From Bosea sp. NBC_00550 (lineage in GTDB: Bacteria; Pseudomonadota; Alphaproteobacteria; Rhizobiales; Beijerinckiaceae), in the NCBI RefSeq assembly GCF_026020075.1, contig NZ_CP102772.1, positions 1,736,001-1,800,000 on the forward strand: a DNA stretch of 64,000 bases. Direction: 5' to 3'. Under the pieces are notes generated by a model. It made no database searches and was not told the origin of the DNA. It saw only the letters and a list, made by a program, of their open reading frames with translations. The position numbers and the translations under genes are program-made. This document shows positions 9,157 to 16,622 of this stretch, one piece after another (the stretch's first letter is position 1; each line of letters starts with the position of its first letter).

Positions 9157-9634
9157 TGCGGGCCTGCCCTTCGGCCGCCGGCGACTGGCAGGCGGCTGCG
9201 AGATTCGTCTTCATGGTTTCGAGGAGGTCGAGAAGCCGCGCCCGCTCCGCTTCCGGAATGGCGCCGAAGGCCTCGGCCCGGGTGATCTCGCCGAGGCCCC
9301 GCATCTCGTCGAGCTTCGGCCCCGCCTTTTCCGTCAGATAGAGCTGCCAGACCCGCCGGTCGGTCGGATGGGCCTTTCGCTCGACAAGCCCGCAGCCCTC
9401 CAGCTTGTCGACGATCCGGCCGACCGTGATCGGCTCGACATCGATGAGCTCGGCGAGCGCCCCCTGCTGGATGCCGGCATTCCGGTCGAGATAGGCAAGC
9501 ACCTGCCATTGCGAGCGCGTTAGCCCGGTGTCTCGGGCGTTCTGCTCGAAGCGCTTGCGCAGCAGCCGCGCGACGTCGTGCAGGAGGAAGCCCACGGTCG
9601 GCGGCGGCTTGGTAGGCATGCTTGTCATAAGCAT
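9149..9634 (-). CDS. MarR family transcriptional regulator of the emrAB operon
   Basis: A winged-helix regulator of about 156-161 aa. The helix-turn-helix region runs from LTRSQWQVLAYLDRN to QGALAELIDVEPITVGRIV, with the wing at ERKAHPTDRRVWQLYLT; this is the standard MarR pattern with the conserved DRR. Three in-frame ATGs (9634, 9628, 9619) lie inside a palindrome at 9617-9635 and none has a ribosome binding site. The first ATG sits about 5 bp after a -10-like TATTAT, so the mRNA may be leaderless. As the first gene of the efflux operon it probably represses itself and emrAB until a ligand binds. Confidence 0.88.
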   Translation of the reverse strand: MLMTSMPTKPPPTVGFLLHDVARLLRKRFEQNARDTGLTRSQWQVLAYLDRNAGIQQGALAELIDVEPITVGRIVDKLEGCGLVERKAHPTDRRVWQLYLTEKAGPKLDEMRGLGEITRAEAFGAIPEAERARLLDLLETMKTNLAAACQSPAAEGQARNG

Positions 9635-9665
9635 GTATATAATATTTTGGTACAGCTACGTGCAA
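9617..9665 (-). promoter_or_regulatory. Candidate promoter and MarR operator over the start of the efflux operon
   Basis: On the minus strand a -35-like TTGCAC (9660-9665) and a -10-like TATTAT (9639-9644) are 15 bp apart. Just downstream is an inverted repeat CATGCTT-N5-AAGCATG (9617-9635) that contains the start codons of marR. A palindrome next to the -10 box is a typical place for an autoregulatory MarR operator. The repeat and hexamers are seen; promoter use and repressor binding are inferred. The divergent gene on the plus strand starts at 9794. Confidence 0.45.
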
Positions 9666-9793
9666 CCGCCTAGACCGCAACCCTCCGTCGCTTCACTTGC
9701 ATTGCCAGCGCAGACATGCGGCGACTACGCTTTGCCGATCGGAACATTGGCGGCGAAGCGCCCGGAATGATCCGAGCGAGGGGATAAGCAGTC

Positions 9794-11497
9794 GTGACGC
9801 GTTGGATTCGCAGGCAGTTGTCGTCGTTGTCGGGCGTAGGATTGGTTCTGGGAACGCTGCTTTTCGCAGCTGCTCTGACGCCGACCCTCGTGCCGCGCAG
9901 CTATCTCACGCAGGGCGCGCTCGCCGGCATCTGCTTTGCGATCGGTTATGGCCTCGGCGTGCTGTCGCGACAGCTCTGGCGCTATCTCGAACTGCCCAAG
10001 CCGTCCGACCGACTGCGGCGGCCAACCAATGCGGTGGCCCTTCTGCTGTCCCTGCTGATCGCACTGCTCTTCCTGTGGAAGGCGGCGGAATGGCAGAACT
10101 CCGTCCGCGCCGTCTTCGACCTGCCTCATCTGCCGAGCTCGCACCCGACCAAGCTCTGCTTCGTGGCATTCGCGACCTTCGCGCTCGCGCTGGTCATCGC
10201 GCGCCTGTTCAAGCGGCTGGCCGGCTGGCTGGTTGGCATCATCAGGCGTTTCATACCACCTCGGCTCGCCACAGCGATCGGCATCGGCCTGGCAGCGCTG
10301 CTGTTCTGGTCGCTGGCGAGCAACGTGCTGGCGAGCGCGGTCTTCCGCGTGCTGGATTCGTCCTATCGCGAATTGGATGCCCGGCTCGAACCCGAGCGTG
10401 CGCAGCCGACCGATCCCAAGAAGACCGGCAGCCCGGCCTCCCTCGTCAGCTGGCGAGAACTCGGCCGCGCCGGCCGCGAGTTCATCGCCGCCGGGCCGAG
10501 CGCCGAACGAATCGGAACGCAGACCGGGCATCCTGCCCAGGAACCGATCCGGGTCTATGTCGGATTGCAGGGCGCCGAGACGCCGGAGGCGCGCGCGAAG
10601 CTGGCGCTGGAGGAGCTCAAGCGCGTCGGCGGCTTCGCGCGTTCGACGCTCATCGTCGTCACGCCGACCGGCACGGGCTGGGTCGACCCCTCGGCGATGA
10701 ACGCGCTCGAATATCTTCGCGATGGCGACGTCGCCAGCGTCGCGGTGCAGTACTCCTATCTCAGCAGCCCCCTATCCTTGCTGACCCAGCCCGAATACGG
10801 CGCCGAGACCGCCCGCGCGCTCTTCCGCGAGATCTACCGCCACTGGACGGCGCTGCCACACGATGCACGTCCGAAGCTCTACCTGCACGGCCTCAGCCTC
10901 GGGGCGATGAACTCCGAGAAATCCGCCGAGCTGTTCGAGATGATCGGGGACCCGATCGACGGCGCGCTCTGGAGCGGCCCACCTTTCGAAACCCCGGGCT
11001 GGCGCTCGATCACCGAGGCCCGCAACCCCGGGACGCCGCAATGGCTCCCGGAATTCCGCGACGGGCGCGTGGTCCGCTTCATGAACCAGAACGGCCCGAC
11101 CGTACCGGCGGATCGCCCGTGGGGGCCGATGCGGCTGGTCTATCTCCAGTATGCGAGCGATCCGATCGTCTTCTTCGACTACCGGGATGCCTATCGGCAG
11201 CCGGCCTGGATGCAGTCGCCGCGTGGCCCCGACGTTTCGTCCGAGCTGCGCTGGTACCCGGTCGTCACCATGCTGCAGCTGGCGCTCGACATGGCCGTCG
11301 CGACAAGCACCCCCATGGGCTACGGGCATGTCTATGCACCGGAGCACTATGTCGAAGGCTGGACGGCCGTCCTCGGCACCGGGCGCTGGTCGGCGGAGAA
11401 ACTGGCGGCCCTGAAGCAGCATCTGGCGGCGCAGGCCAGAGCTCCGGCCGGCACGGATGCATCCAAGGACAACGCCTATGACAACAGGGGCGGATAG
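9794..11497 (+). CDS. Alpha/beta-hydrolase family integral membrane protein (Abhydrolase_9 type)
   Basis: A 567-aa protein. The N-terminal region has about five hydrophobic segments (residues 14-30, 36-52, 75-92, 118-138, 155-185). A soluble domain follows that contains the nucleophile elbow HGLSLG with Ser368. This arrangement matches the Abhydrolase_9_N plus Abhydrolase_9 family (formerly DUF2319), membrane-anchored putative esterases of unknown substrate. The later block YLQYASDPIVFFD near residue 450 probably holds the acid residue, and HVYAPEHYVEGW near 515 the histidine. The gene is divergent from the marR operon and not obviously linked to it. The family call is good; the reaction is unknown. 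Confidence 0.85.
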   Translation: MTRWIRRQLSSLSGVGLVLGTLLFAAALTPTLVPRSYLTQGALAGICFAIGYGLGVLSRQLWRYLELPKPSDRLRRPTNAVALLLSLLIALLFLWKAAEWQNSVRAVFDLPHLPSSHPTKLCFVAFATFALALVIARLFKRLAGWLVGIIRRFIPPRLATAIGIGLAALLFWSLASNVLASAVFRVLDSSYRELDARLEPERAQPTDPKKTGSPASLVSWRELGRAGREFIAAGPSAERIGTQTGHPAQEPIRVYVGLQGAETPEARAKLALEELKRVGGFARSTLIVVTPTGTGWVDPSAMNALEYLRDGDVASVAVQYSYLSSPLSLLTQPEYGAETARALFREIYRHWTALPHDARPKLYLHGLSLGAMNSEKSAELFEMIGDPIDGALWSGPPFETPGWRSITEARNPGTPQWLPEFRDGRVVRFMNQNGPTVPADRPWGPMRLVYLQYASDPIVFFDYRDAYRQPAWMQSPRGPDVSSELRWYPVVTMLQLALDMAVATSTPMGYGHVYAPEHYVEGWTAVLGTGRWSAEKLAALKQHLAAQARAPAGTDASKDNAYDNRGG

Positions 11498-11731
11498 GGT
11501 TGCAGACGAGCACAAGCATAATTGGGGCTTGATCCCGATCGCGTTTGCGGCTGTGCTGTCGAAATCGCTACCGTATCTCTGGCCAGGGGGCCGCCAGGAC
11601 GCCGATGAACGCCGAGCGATCAGCCGCTGCAAGATCGATCGCCCGGCAATGCTCCTTTAGCCATCGCGCAGCCGCTCGCCTGACACCACGACGCATCGCT
11701 TCGACTTTGACTGCACCGTGATGGAGGACCG

Positions 11732-12235
11732 ATGAGACAGATTGGGTTTAGGGCCGGCGGTGCTGGTTTCGGGGTCGCGTCTCTCGGAGGGAGCGTTCTG
11801 GTGGCGCTGCTGCTGGCGGGCTGCGGCGGTGGCGAGGGGCTCTCGCCCCTGGCGAGCGCGACGCAAAGCGCCCCTGCGCCGACCAATGTCACCCGTGACG
11901 CCCTGATAGGGCGCTGGGGGATCGCCTCCTTCCACACGGAGAAGGACCGCAAGCGCACCGAGTCGGAAGCGCGGGCGCAGTGCAACCAGCCCTACACGAT
12001 CGCCAAGGGTGCCGGCGACGGGGTGATGATGCATGTCGCCGATGACCCCAAGCCCTATGAGCTCAGGCTCAAGGCCGGGGCTGGCGGCAGGACCTTCCTC
12101 GGCTTCGAGGCGCCGGCAGGCGACCCGCAGGACCGCGAGCTGCTCTCGGTCAAGCCGAACGAACTGGTGATGCGCTTCGTCGATCCCGATGCGCACCGGC
12201 GTTACGGCACCTTCATCTTCATCCGCTGCCGCTGA
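11732..12235 (+). CDS. Putative lipoprotein, unknown function
   Basis: A 167-aa protein with a lipoprotein signal: a basic start, a hydrophobic stretch and the lipobox LLLAGC with the Cys near residue 31. A Ser/Ala/Pro linker follows (to about 55), and the mature domain begins at RDALIGRWGIASFH. That segment and the C-terminal GTFIFIRC resemble small lipocalin-like or protease-inhibitor-like folds, but I cannot name a family with confidence. It is followed 16 bp later by an L,D-transpeptidase gene on the same strand, so a periplasmic or envelope role with that enzyme is plausible inference. Confidence 0.75.
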   Translation: MRQIGFRAGGAGFGVASLGGSVLVALLLAGCGGGEGLSPLASATQSAPAPTNVTRDALIGRWGIASFHTEKDRKRTESEARAQCNQPYTIAKGAGDGVMMHVADDPKPYELRLKAGAGGRTFLGFEAPAGDPQDRELLSVKPNELVMRFVDPDAHRRYGTFIFIRCR

Positions 12236-12251
12236 CCGGAGCTGACGAGAC

Positions 12252-12878
12252 ATGATCCTCTCCCGCAAGACCCTTCCCGGTTTCGTCGCGGCCGGATTCG
12301 TTGTGACGGCCCTGCTTGGCGGCGCCCTGGCGCAGCCGCGCCCGCCTGGCGCGATGAAGGAGACGATGGAGATCGGCGACGAACCCGGCCGCGTCTCCAC
12401 CGAGGAGGTCAGCATCACCGATGGGCCCTATGCCCGCCAGATGGTGCTGTTCCGCTCCAGCGAACCGGCGGGCACGGTCGTGATCCATTCGGGCGAGCGC
12501 TTCCTCTACATCGTCCAGGGCAATAACCGCGCCCTGCGCTACGGCATCGGCGTCGGCCGCGAGGGCTTCACCTGGTCCGGACAGGTCCAGGTCAGCCGCA
12601 AGGCCGAGTGGCCGGACTGGCGCCCGCCGCCGGAGATGCTGCAGCGTCAGCCCTATCTGCCACGTTTCATGGCCGGCGGCCCCGGCAATCCGATGGGCGC
12701 GCGCGCCCTCTATCTCGGCTCGACGGTGTTCCGCATCCACGGCACCAACCAGCCCGAGACCATCGGCGAGGCGATCTCGTCCGGCTGCTTCCGGCTCGCC
12801 AACGGCGACATCGTCGATCTCTACGAGCGCGTCCCGCTCGGGACCAAAGTAATCATCCGCCACAAGGCCACGCTGTGA
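12252..12878 (+). CDS. L,D-transpeptidase (YkuD domain), periplasmic
   Basis: A 208-aa protein with a cleavable signal peptide (about 1-28, ending near GGALAQ). The YkuD domain begins at GTVVIHSGERFLYIVQGN and has the catalytic signature HGTN (His163) followed by SSGCFRLAN with Cys179. These enzymes make 3-3 cross-links in peptidoglycan or attach proteins to it through a Cys acyl-enzyme. The DWRPPPEML segment is the usual substrate-loop region of the ErfK/YbiS group. It starts 16 bp after the lipoprotein gene, which suggests a two-gene operon. All key residues are present. Confidence 0.93.
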   Translation: MILSRKTLPGFVAAGFVVTALLGGALAQPRPPGAMKETMEIGDEPGRVSTEEVSITDGPYARQMVLFRSSEPAGTVVIHSGERFLYIVQGNNRALRYGIGVGREGFTWSGQVQVSRKAEWPDWRPPPEMLQRQPYLPRFMAGGPGNPMGARALYLGSTVFRIHGTNQPETIGEAISSGCFRLANGDIVDLYERVPLGTKVIIRHKATL

Positions 12879-12919
12879 CAGGCGCCATCGGCAGCCACAT
12901 CCTAAGGGGGAAGAATGCG

Positions 12920-13951
12920 ATGTCGAAGGCCTCATGGTTTCGCCTGCCCGGCCTTGCTGCCGGCGCTGCGCTCGCAGCCATCCTCGTCGCGCCGGCGATG
13001 GCCGGCACGCTCGATACGGTGAAGCAGCGCGGCACGCTTCAATGCGGCGTCAGCGAGGGTGTGCTCGGCTTCTCCGCCAAGGACGCGCAAGGCAACTGGA
13101 GCGGCTTCGACGTCGACTTCTGCCGCGCGGTCGCAGCCGCGATCCTCGGTGATCCCGGCAAGGTCGCCTTCACGCCGCTCTCCGCCAGCGAGCGCTTCGA
13201 CGCGCTGAAGGCCAGCAAGGTCGATCTGCTCGCGCGCAACTCGACCTGGACGCTCGGCCGCGAAGCCGAATTGGGCCTCGCCTTCGCCGGTATCACCTAC
13301 CATGACGGCCAGGGCTTCCTGGCGAAGCGCTCTTTGAAGGTCGACAGCGCACTATCCCTCGACAAGGCGAAGATCTGCGTCGAGGCCGGGACGACGACGC
13401 AGCTCAACCTCGCCGACTTCTTCAAGGCCAATTCCATGACCTATGAGGAGAGGGTGTTTCCGAGCGCAGCAGAGGCCTTTTCAGCCTTCGAGGGCGGCCA
13501 ATGCGATGTGCTGACCCGCGACCAATCGGCCCTGCACGGCGAGCGCGTCCGGCTGGCAAAGCCCGCCGAGGCGATCGTGCTGCCGGACGTGATCTCGAAG
13601 GAGCCGCTCGGACCTGTCGTGCGCTCGGACGACTTCCCCTGGTTCAACGTGGTGAAATGGGTGAACTTCGCCCTGGTCAACGCGGAGGAACTCGGCATCG
13701 CCACCGCCAATGTCGACGAGGCCCTGAAGTCGCAGAAGCCCGATGTGCGTCGCTTCACCGGCGCCGAAGGCGGCTTCGGCAAGGCGATGGGGCTTGATGC
13801 CGACTGGGCGGTCCGCGCCGTCAAGGCGACCGGCAACTACGCCGAGATCTACGAGCGCAACCTCGGCACCGGCTCGAAGCTCGCCATCCCGCGCGGCCTT
13901 AACCAGCTCTGGAGCATGGGCGGCGTGCTCTACGCTCCGCCGCTCCGGTAA
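12920..13951 (+). CDS. aapJ: General L-amino acid ABC transporter substrate-binding protein
   Basis: A 343-aa periplasmic binding protein starting at ATG 12920 after AAGGGGGAAG. The signal peptide is about residues 1-28 (APAMA end), and the mature protein begins TLDTVKQRGTLQCGVSEG, typical of AapJ/BztA. GFDVDFCRAVAAAILGD and LLARNSTWTLGRE are family hallmarks. AapJ delivers polar and other L-amino acids to the AapQMP permease. No permease or ATPase gene follows here; the next features are a tRNA and an unrelated ATPase. The binding protein is therefore an orphan in this window. Confidence 0.93.
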   Translation: MSKASWFRLPGLAAGAALAAILVAPAMAGTLDTVKQRGTLQCGVSEGVLGFSAKDAQGNWSGFDVDFCRAVAAAILGDPGKVAFTPLSASERFDALKASKVDLLARNSTWTLGREAELGLAFAGITYHDGQGFLAKRSLKVDSALSLDKAKICVEAGTTTQLNLADFFKANSMTYEERVFPSAAEAFSAFEGGQCDVLTRDQSALHGERVRLAKPAEAIVLPDVISKEPLGPVVRSDDFPWFNVVKWVNFALVNAEELGIATANVDEALKSQKPDVRRFTGAEGGFGKAMGLDADWAVRAVKATGNYAEIYERNLGTGSKLAIPRGLNQLWSMGGVLYAPPLR

Positions 13952-14055
13952 ACGCCGGGCGTCTCGGATAGCTCGATCGGGCGTCGCCGAATCTGGCGGC
14001 GCCGTTCCGGCGCGGGGTCCGAAAGCCTATCGATATCAGATCTTTAGGAGAGAGG

Positions 14056-14140
14056 TGGTGGGGGAAGCAGGACTCGAACCTGCGAAGGCATAGCCAGCGG
14101 ATTTACAGTCCGCCCCCTTTGCCGCTCGGGACATTCCCCC
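14056..14140 (-). tRNA. tRNA-Tyr (anticodon GTA)
   Basis: Read on the minus strand the gene has a 7-bp acceptor stem (GGGGGAA with TTCCCCC), the anticodon loop CTGTAAA giving GTA, a long class II variable arm and a normal TTCGAATC T-loop. The CCA end is encoded (14056-14058). It lies beside rlmB, a neighbour also seen in other alphaproteobacteria. Confidence 0.97.
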
Positions 14141-14304
14141 GCCTGCGCCCTCGATCGGCTCAGCGAGCCGAGGGCCACCGATATGTCACTTTCGCGACGA
14201 CCGGCAGGCGCGGCCGGACTTATGGTGACCGGGCCGCGCCCTGTCAACGGCAAAACGACCGGAGGCGCGAATTCGTTGTGAGGCGCCCATGAGCCGGAAT
14301 TCGC

Positions 14305-14859
14305 TCAGGCCGCGGCGCCGAGGCGCTTCAGCATGAAATCGATGCGGGCTTCGACGCTGTCACAGGGCAATTCGACGAGATCGTAGCCATAACGCGGATA
14401 GGTCCGAGCCATGGCCTCGCAGGTCCGCTCGGCCTCCGTGAAATCCTGCTTCCGCTCCGCATCCTGTCTGAAGATGTCGCGCCAGGGCGGAGCGATGAAG
14501 ACCGTGCTGCGATAACGGAAGCGCTGCGCCGCCTCCTCGATAGGCTCAGGCACCGGCAGGCCACACAATGCGAGATAGCCCGCGATATCGGGCAGGCCCC
14601 GGTCGAAGAACACCAGCCCGCTTTGCCGGCGCGCTTCGTCATGACTGCGCAGATCCGCCGCGAGCATCAGCTCGGCGAATGCAGCACGGTCTTTCCAGGG
14701 CAATCCCTCGCCGCCGATCGCCTGCTGCTCGCGGATGATCGCCCGGCCGGCCTCCGGCCGTGTGGCGTGTCCCAGCCCTGCCAGCGCCTCGATCAGCGTC
14801 GTCTTTCCCGATCCGGGCCCTCCAGTGATCACGATCAGCCGGTCGGTCTCGCTTGTCAT
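14305..14859 (-). CDS. AAA family ATPase / nucleotide kinase-like protein
   Basis: A 184-aa protein from ATG 14859. The Walker A motif GGPGSGKTT is at residues 13-21, and the FFDRGLPDIAGY segment near residue 100 supplies the Walker B-type Asp. It resembles a small family of predicted ATPases (AAA_28 type) with kinase-like folds; the bound substrate is not known. It is divergent from rlmB (115 bp between starts) and lies downstream of the tRNA-Tyr gene on the same strand. No membrane segment is seen, so it is cytoplasmic. Confidence 0.82.
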   Translation of the reverse strand: MTSETDRLIVITGGPGSGKTTLIEALAGLGHATRPEAGRAIIREQQAIGGEGLPWKDRAAFAELMLAADLRSHDEARRQSGLVFFDRGLPDIAGYLALCGLPVPEPIEEAAQRFRYRSTVFIAPPWRDIFRQDAERKQDFTEAERTCEAMARTYPRYGYDLVELPCDSVEARIDFMLKRLGAAA

Positions 14860-14973
14860 GATCTGTCCTTTCCTCTGCGATCCATCTTGGGAGATCCGCC
14901 TTGGCCGGGCGCTTCGCACTGGCCAAGCGCGCCGCGCCATGGCACGGCAATCCGGTGAATTCTGGAGAATGCG

Positions 14974-15777
14974 ATGGCCCCGCCATTTCGCCCGAAACAA
15001 GCCCGGCCTGCGGGCGGCAGACCCGGCAACGCCCGCCGCACCGGAGCCCCGCCGCCGCATCGCCCCGGCGACATCGACGAGGCCGTGCTCTATGGCGTCC
15101 ATCCCGTCGTCGAGGCCCTGCGCAACCCGCAACGCCATCACCGGCGCCTGCTCGCGACCGAGAACGGGCTGCGGCGCCTGGAGGAGCAGGTCGGCACGCT
15201 GCCGCTCGAGCCGGAGATCGTGCGCCCCTCCGAGATAGACCGCCTGCTGACGCCCGATTCGGTGCATCAGGGCCTCTATCTCGTCTGCGATCCCCTGCCC
15301 TCGCCCGAGCTCGACAGCCTGTCGGACGATGCGGTCGTGCTGGCGCTCGACCAGATCACCGATCCGCATAATGTCGGCGCCATCCTGCGTTCGGCCGCGG
15401 CATTCGGCGCGGCAGCCGTCATCGTCACCATCCGCCATTCGCCGGCCGCGACCGGCGTTCTCGCGAAATCGGCCTCCGGAGCCTTGGAGCATGTGCCGCT
15501 CATCGCCGTGCGCAATCTCGGCGATGCGCTGGACACACTGGGCGCCCGCGGCTTCCTGCGCATTGGCTTCGATTCGGATGGCGAAGTCGCGTTCGACGAT
15601 GTCGCGCTGCGGCGGCCCCTCGTCATGGTGATGGGCGCCGAGGGCAAGGGCCTGAGACAGCGCACGCGCGAGCTTTGCGACCATGTCGCGCGGCTCGAAG
15701 TGCCCGGCGCGATCACCAGCCTCAACGTCTCCAACGCCACGGCGATCGCGCTCTATGTCGCGAGTCGCCAGCCCTGA
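14974..15777 (+). CDS. rlmB: 23S rRNA (guanosine-2'-O-)-methyltransferase RlmB (SpoU/TrmH family)
   Basis: A 267-aa enzyme that 2'-O-methylates a guanosine (G2251 in E. coli numbering) of 23S rRNA using S-adenosylmethionine. The N-terminus is basic and disordered (to about 30). The substrate-binding domain starts at LYGVHPVVEALRNP, and the SpoU domain contains ALDQITDPHNVGAILRSA, the motif 2 segment MVMGAEGKGLR and the knot motif 3 IPGAI/LNVSNATAIALY-like end (VPGAITSLNVSNA). Motifs are complete and the length is normal. It is convergent with the next gene, with 6 bp between stops. Confidence 0.95.
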   Translation: MAPPFRPKQARPAGGRPGNARRTGAPPPHRPGDIDEAVLYGVHPVVEALRNPQRHHRRLLATENGLRRLEEQVGTLPLEPEIVRPSEIDRLLTPDSVHQGLYLVCDPLPSPELDSLSDDAVVLALDQITDPHNVGAILRSAAAFGAAAVIVTIRHSPAATGVLAKSASGALEHVPLIAVRNLGDALDTLGARGFLRIGFDSDGEVAFDDVALRRPLVMVMGAEGKGLRQRTRELCDHVARLEVPGAITSLNVSNATAIALYVASRQP

Positions 15778-15783
15778 CAGCCG

Positions 15784-16305
15784 TCAGCGGCGCGGCACCG
15801 TCAGCAGGAGCGCGCCCGTCTCGGCATGCGCGAAACGGCTGCGTGCACCGTCTCGCGCATCGTCGGCACCGGCGATCCGGATGACGCGAGCGGTTGGACG
15901 CGAGCGCGGGCCCTCGAGACGATAGATCGTCGGCTCCGGCGTGGGCGAGGGCCGGATGCCGGCTCGCGGCATCAGGTTCTCGAAGGCGTATGGATCGATC
16001 GGCTTCGGTGCCTCGGCCTGCCGTTCGATGACGGTGACGCCGCCGGACGCCGTGTCGAAACCGGGCCAGGCCCAGGGATAGTCGAAGCCGCCCCAGCCCA
16101 GCTGGCGATGATGCCGGCCATAGGCCCTGCGATCCGCACCACGCCAGGGCCGGACGCCCGGGTGAGGATGGGCGAGGCCCGGCCGCCCGTGGCCAATGCC
16201 GACCGGCGCTGCGGGCCCGAAGCTGCGCCCGGCCGCGAACACGCTCGTCGACAGCGTGGCCGCGACGAAAAAACTGCAGGATAGGGTGATGGCAAGCCGC
16301 GGCAT
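15784..16305 (-). CDS. Secreted hypothetical protein, His/Gly/Pro-rich
   Basis: I start this 173-aa protein at ATG 16305, which puts a good signal peptide first (MPRLAITLSCSFFVAATL, cleaved near VFAAG); an upstream in-frame ATG at 16392 would bury the signal. The mature part begins with a His-, Gly- and Arg-rich stretch (residues 30-75), then an aromatic block WGGFDYPWAWPGFD. A C-terminal half carries TIYRLEGPRSRPTARVIRI. No family is recognised. A periplasmic or surface location is inferred from the signal peptide. Confidence 0.65.
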   Translation of the reverse strand: MPRLAITLSCSFFVAATLSTSVFAAGRSFGPAAPVGIGHGRPGLAHPHPGVRPWRGADRRAYGRHHRQLGWGGFDYPWAWPGFDTASGGVTVIERQAEAPKPIDPYAFENLMPRAGIRPSPTPEPTIYRLEGPRSRPTARVIRIAGADDARDGARSRFAHAETGALLLTVPRR

Positions 16306-16622
16306 CGCGCGTCTCCTCGACCGCATCTCGTCAGGCCTCCCGAAGCCGAGTATAGTGGGTTTGCGCGTGCAGGAAAGCCACTGCTTTTCCACAGCTAACC
16401 GCCTCTCCCCGCCCCGCCGATAGTCTTAAGACGAACGGTGCAAGACCAAGTGCTTGATTGCCCTGCGACAATCAGGCGCGCAAACCTTCGGTCCAGGCTG
16501 GCATGGCAGGATTCGTCCTCCGGCCGGCAGCGCGCTCATCGCCACGTCAGAAACGCGAGACGCGCGGAACGAAGCGGCCGGGACATCCCGGCTTGGAAAT
16601 TTCACCAGGGGAGACAAGCGCC
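16306..16622. other. Gene-free divergent spacer
   Basis: A 317-bp gap between the secreted protein (minus) and the MFS transporter (plus), which must hold both promoters. I see one short inverted repeat, TGATTG-N8-CAATCA (16455-16474), and no convincing gene. No strong -35/-10 pair can be picked by eye. Confidence 0.5.

Noticed and set aside
11478..11660. 60-codon frame after the membrane hydrolase
   Set aside because: No ribosome binding site, overlaps the previous gene, and no motif or convincing composition.
16455..16474. Short inverted repeat TGATTG-N8-CAATCA before the MFS gene
   Set aside because: Six-base arms occur by chance; no regulator gene is adjacent, so I do not call an operator.
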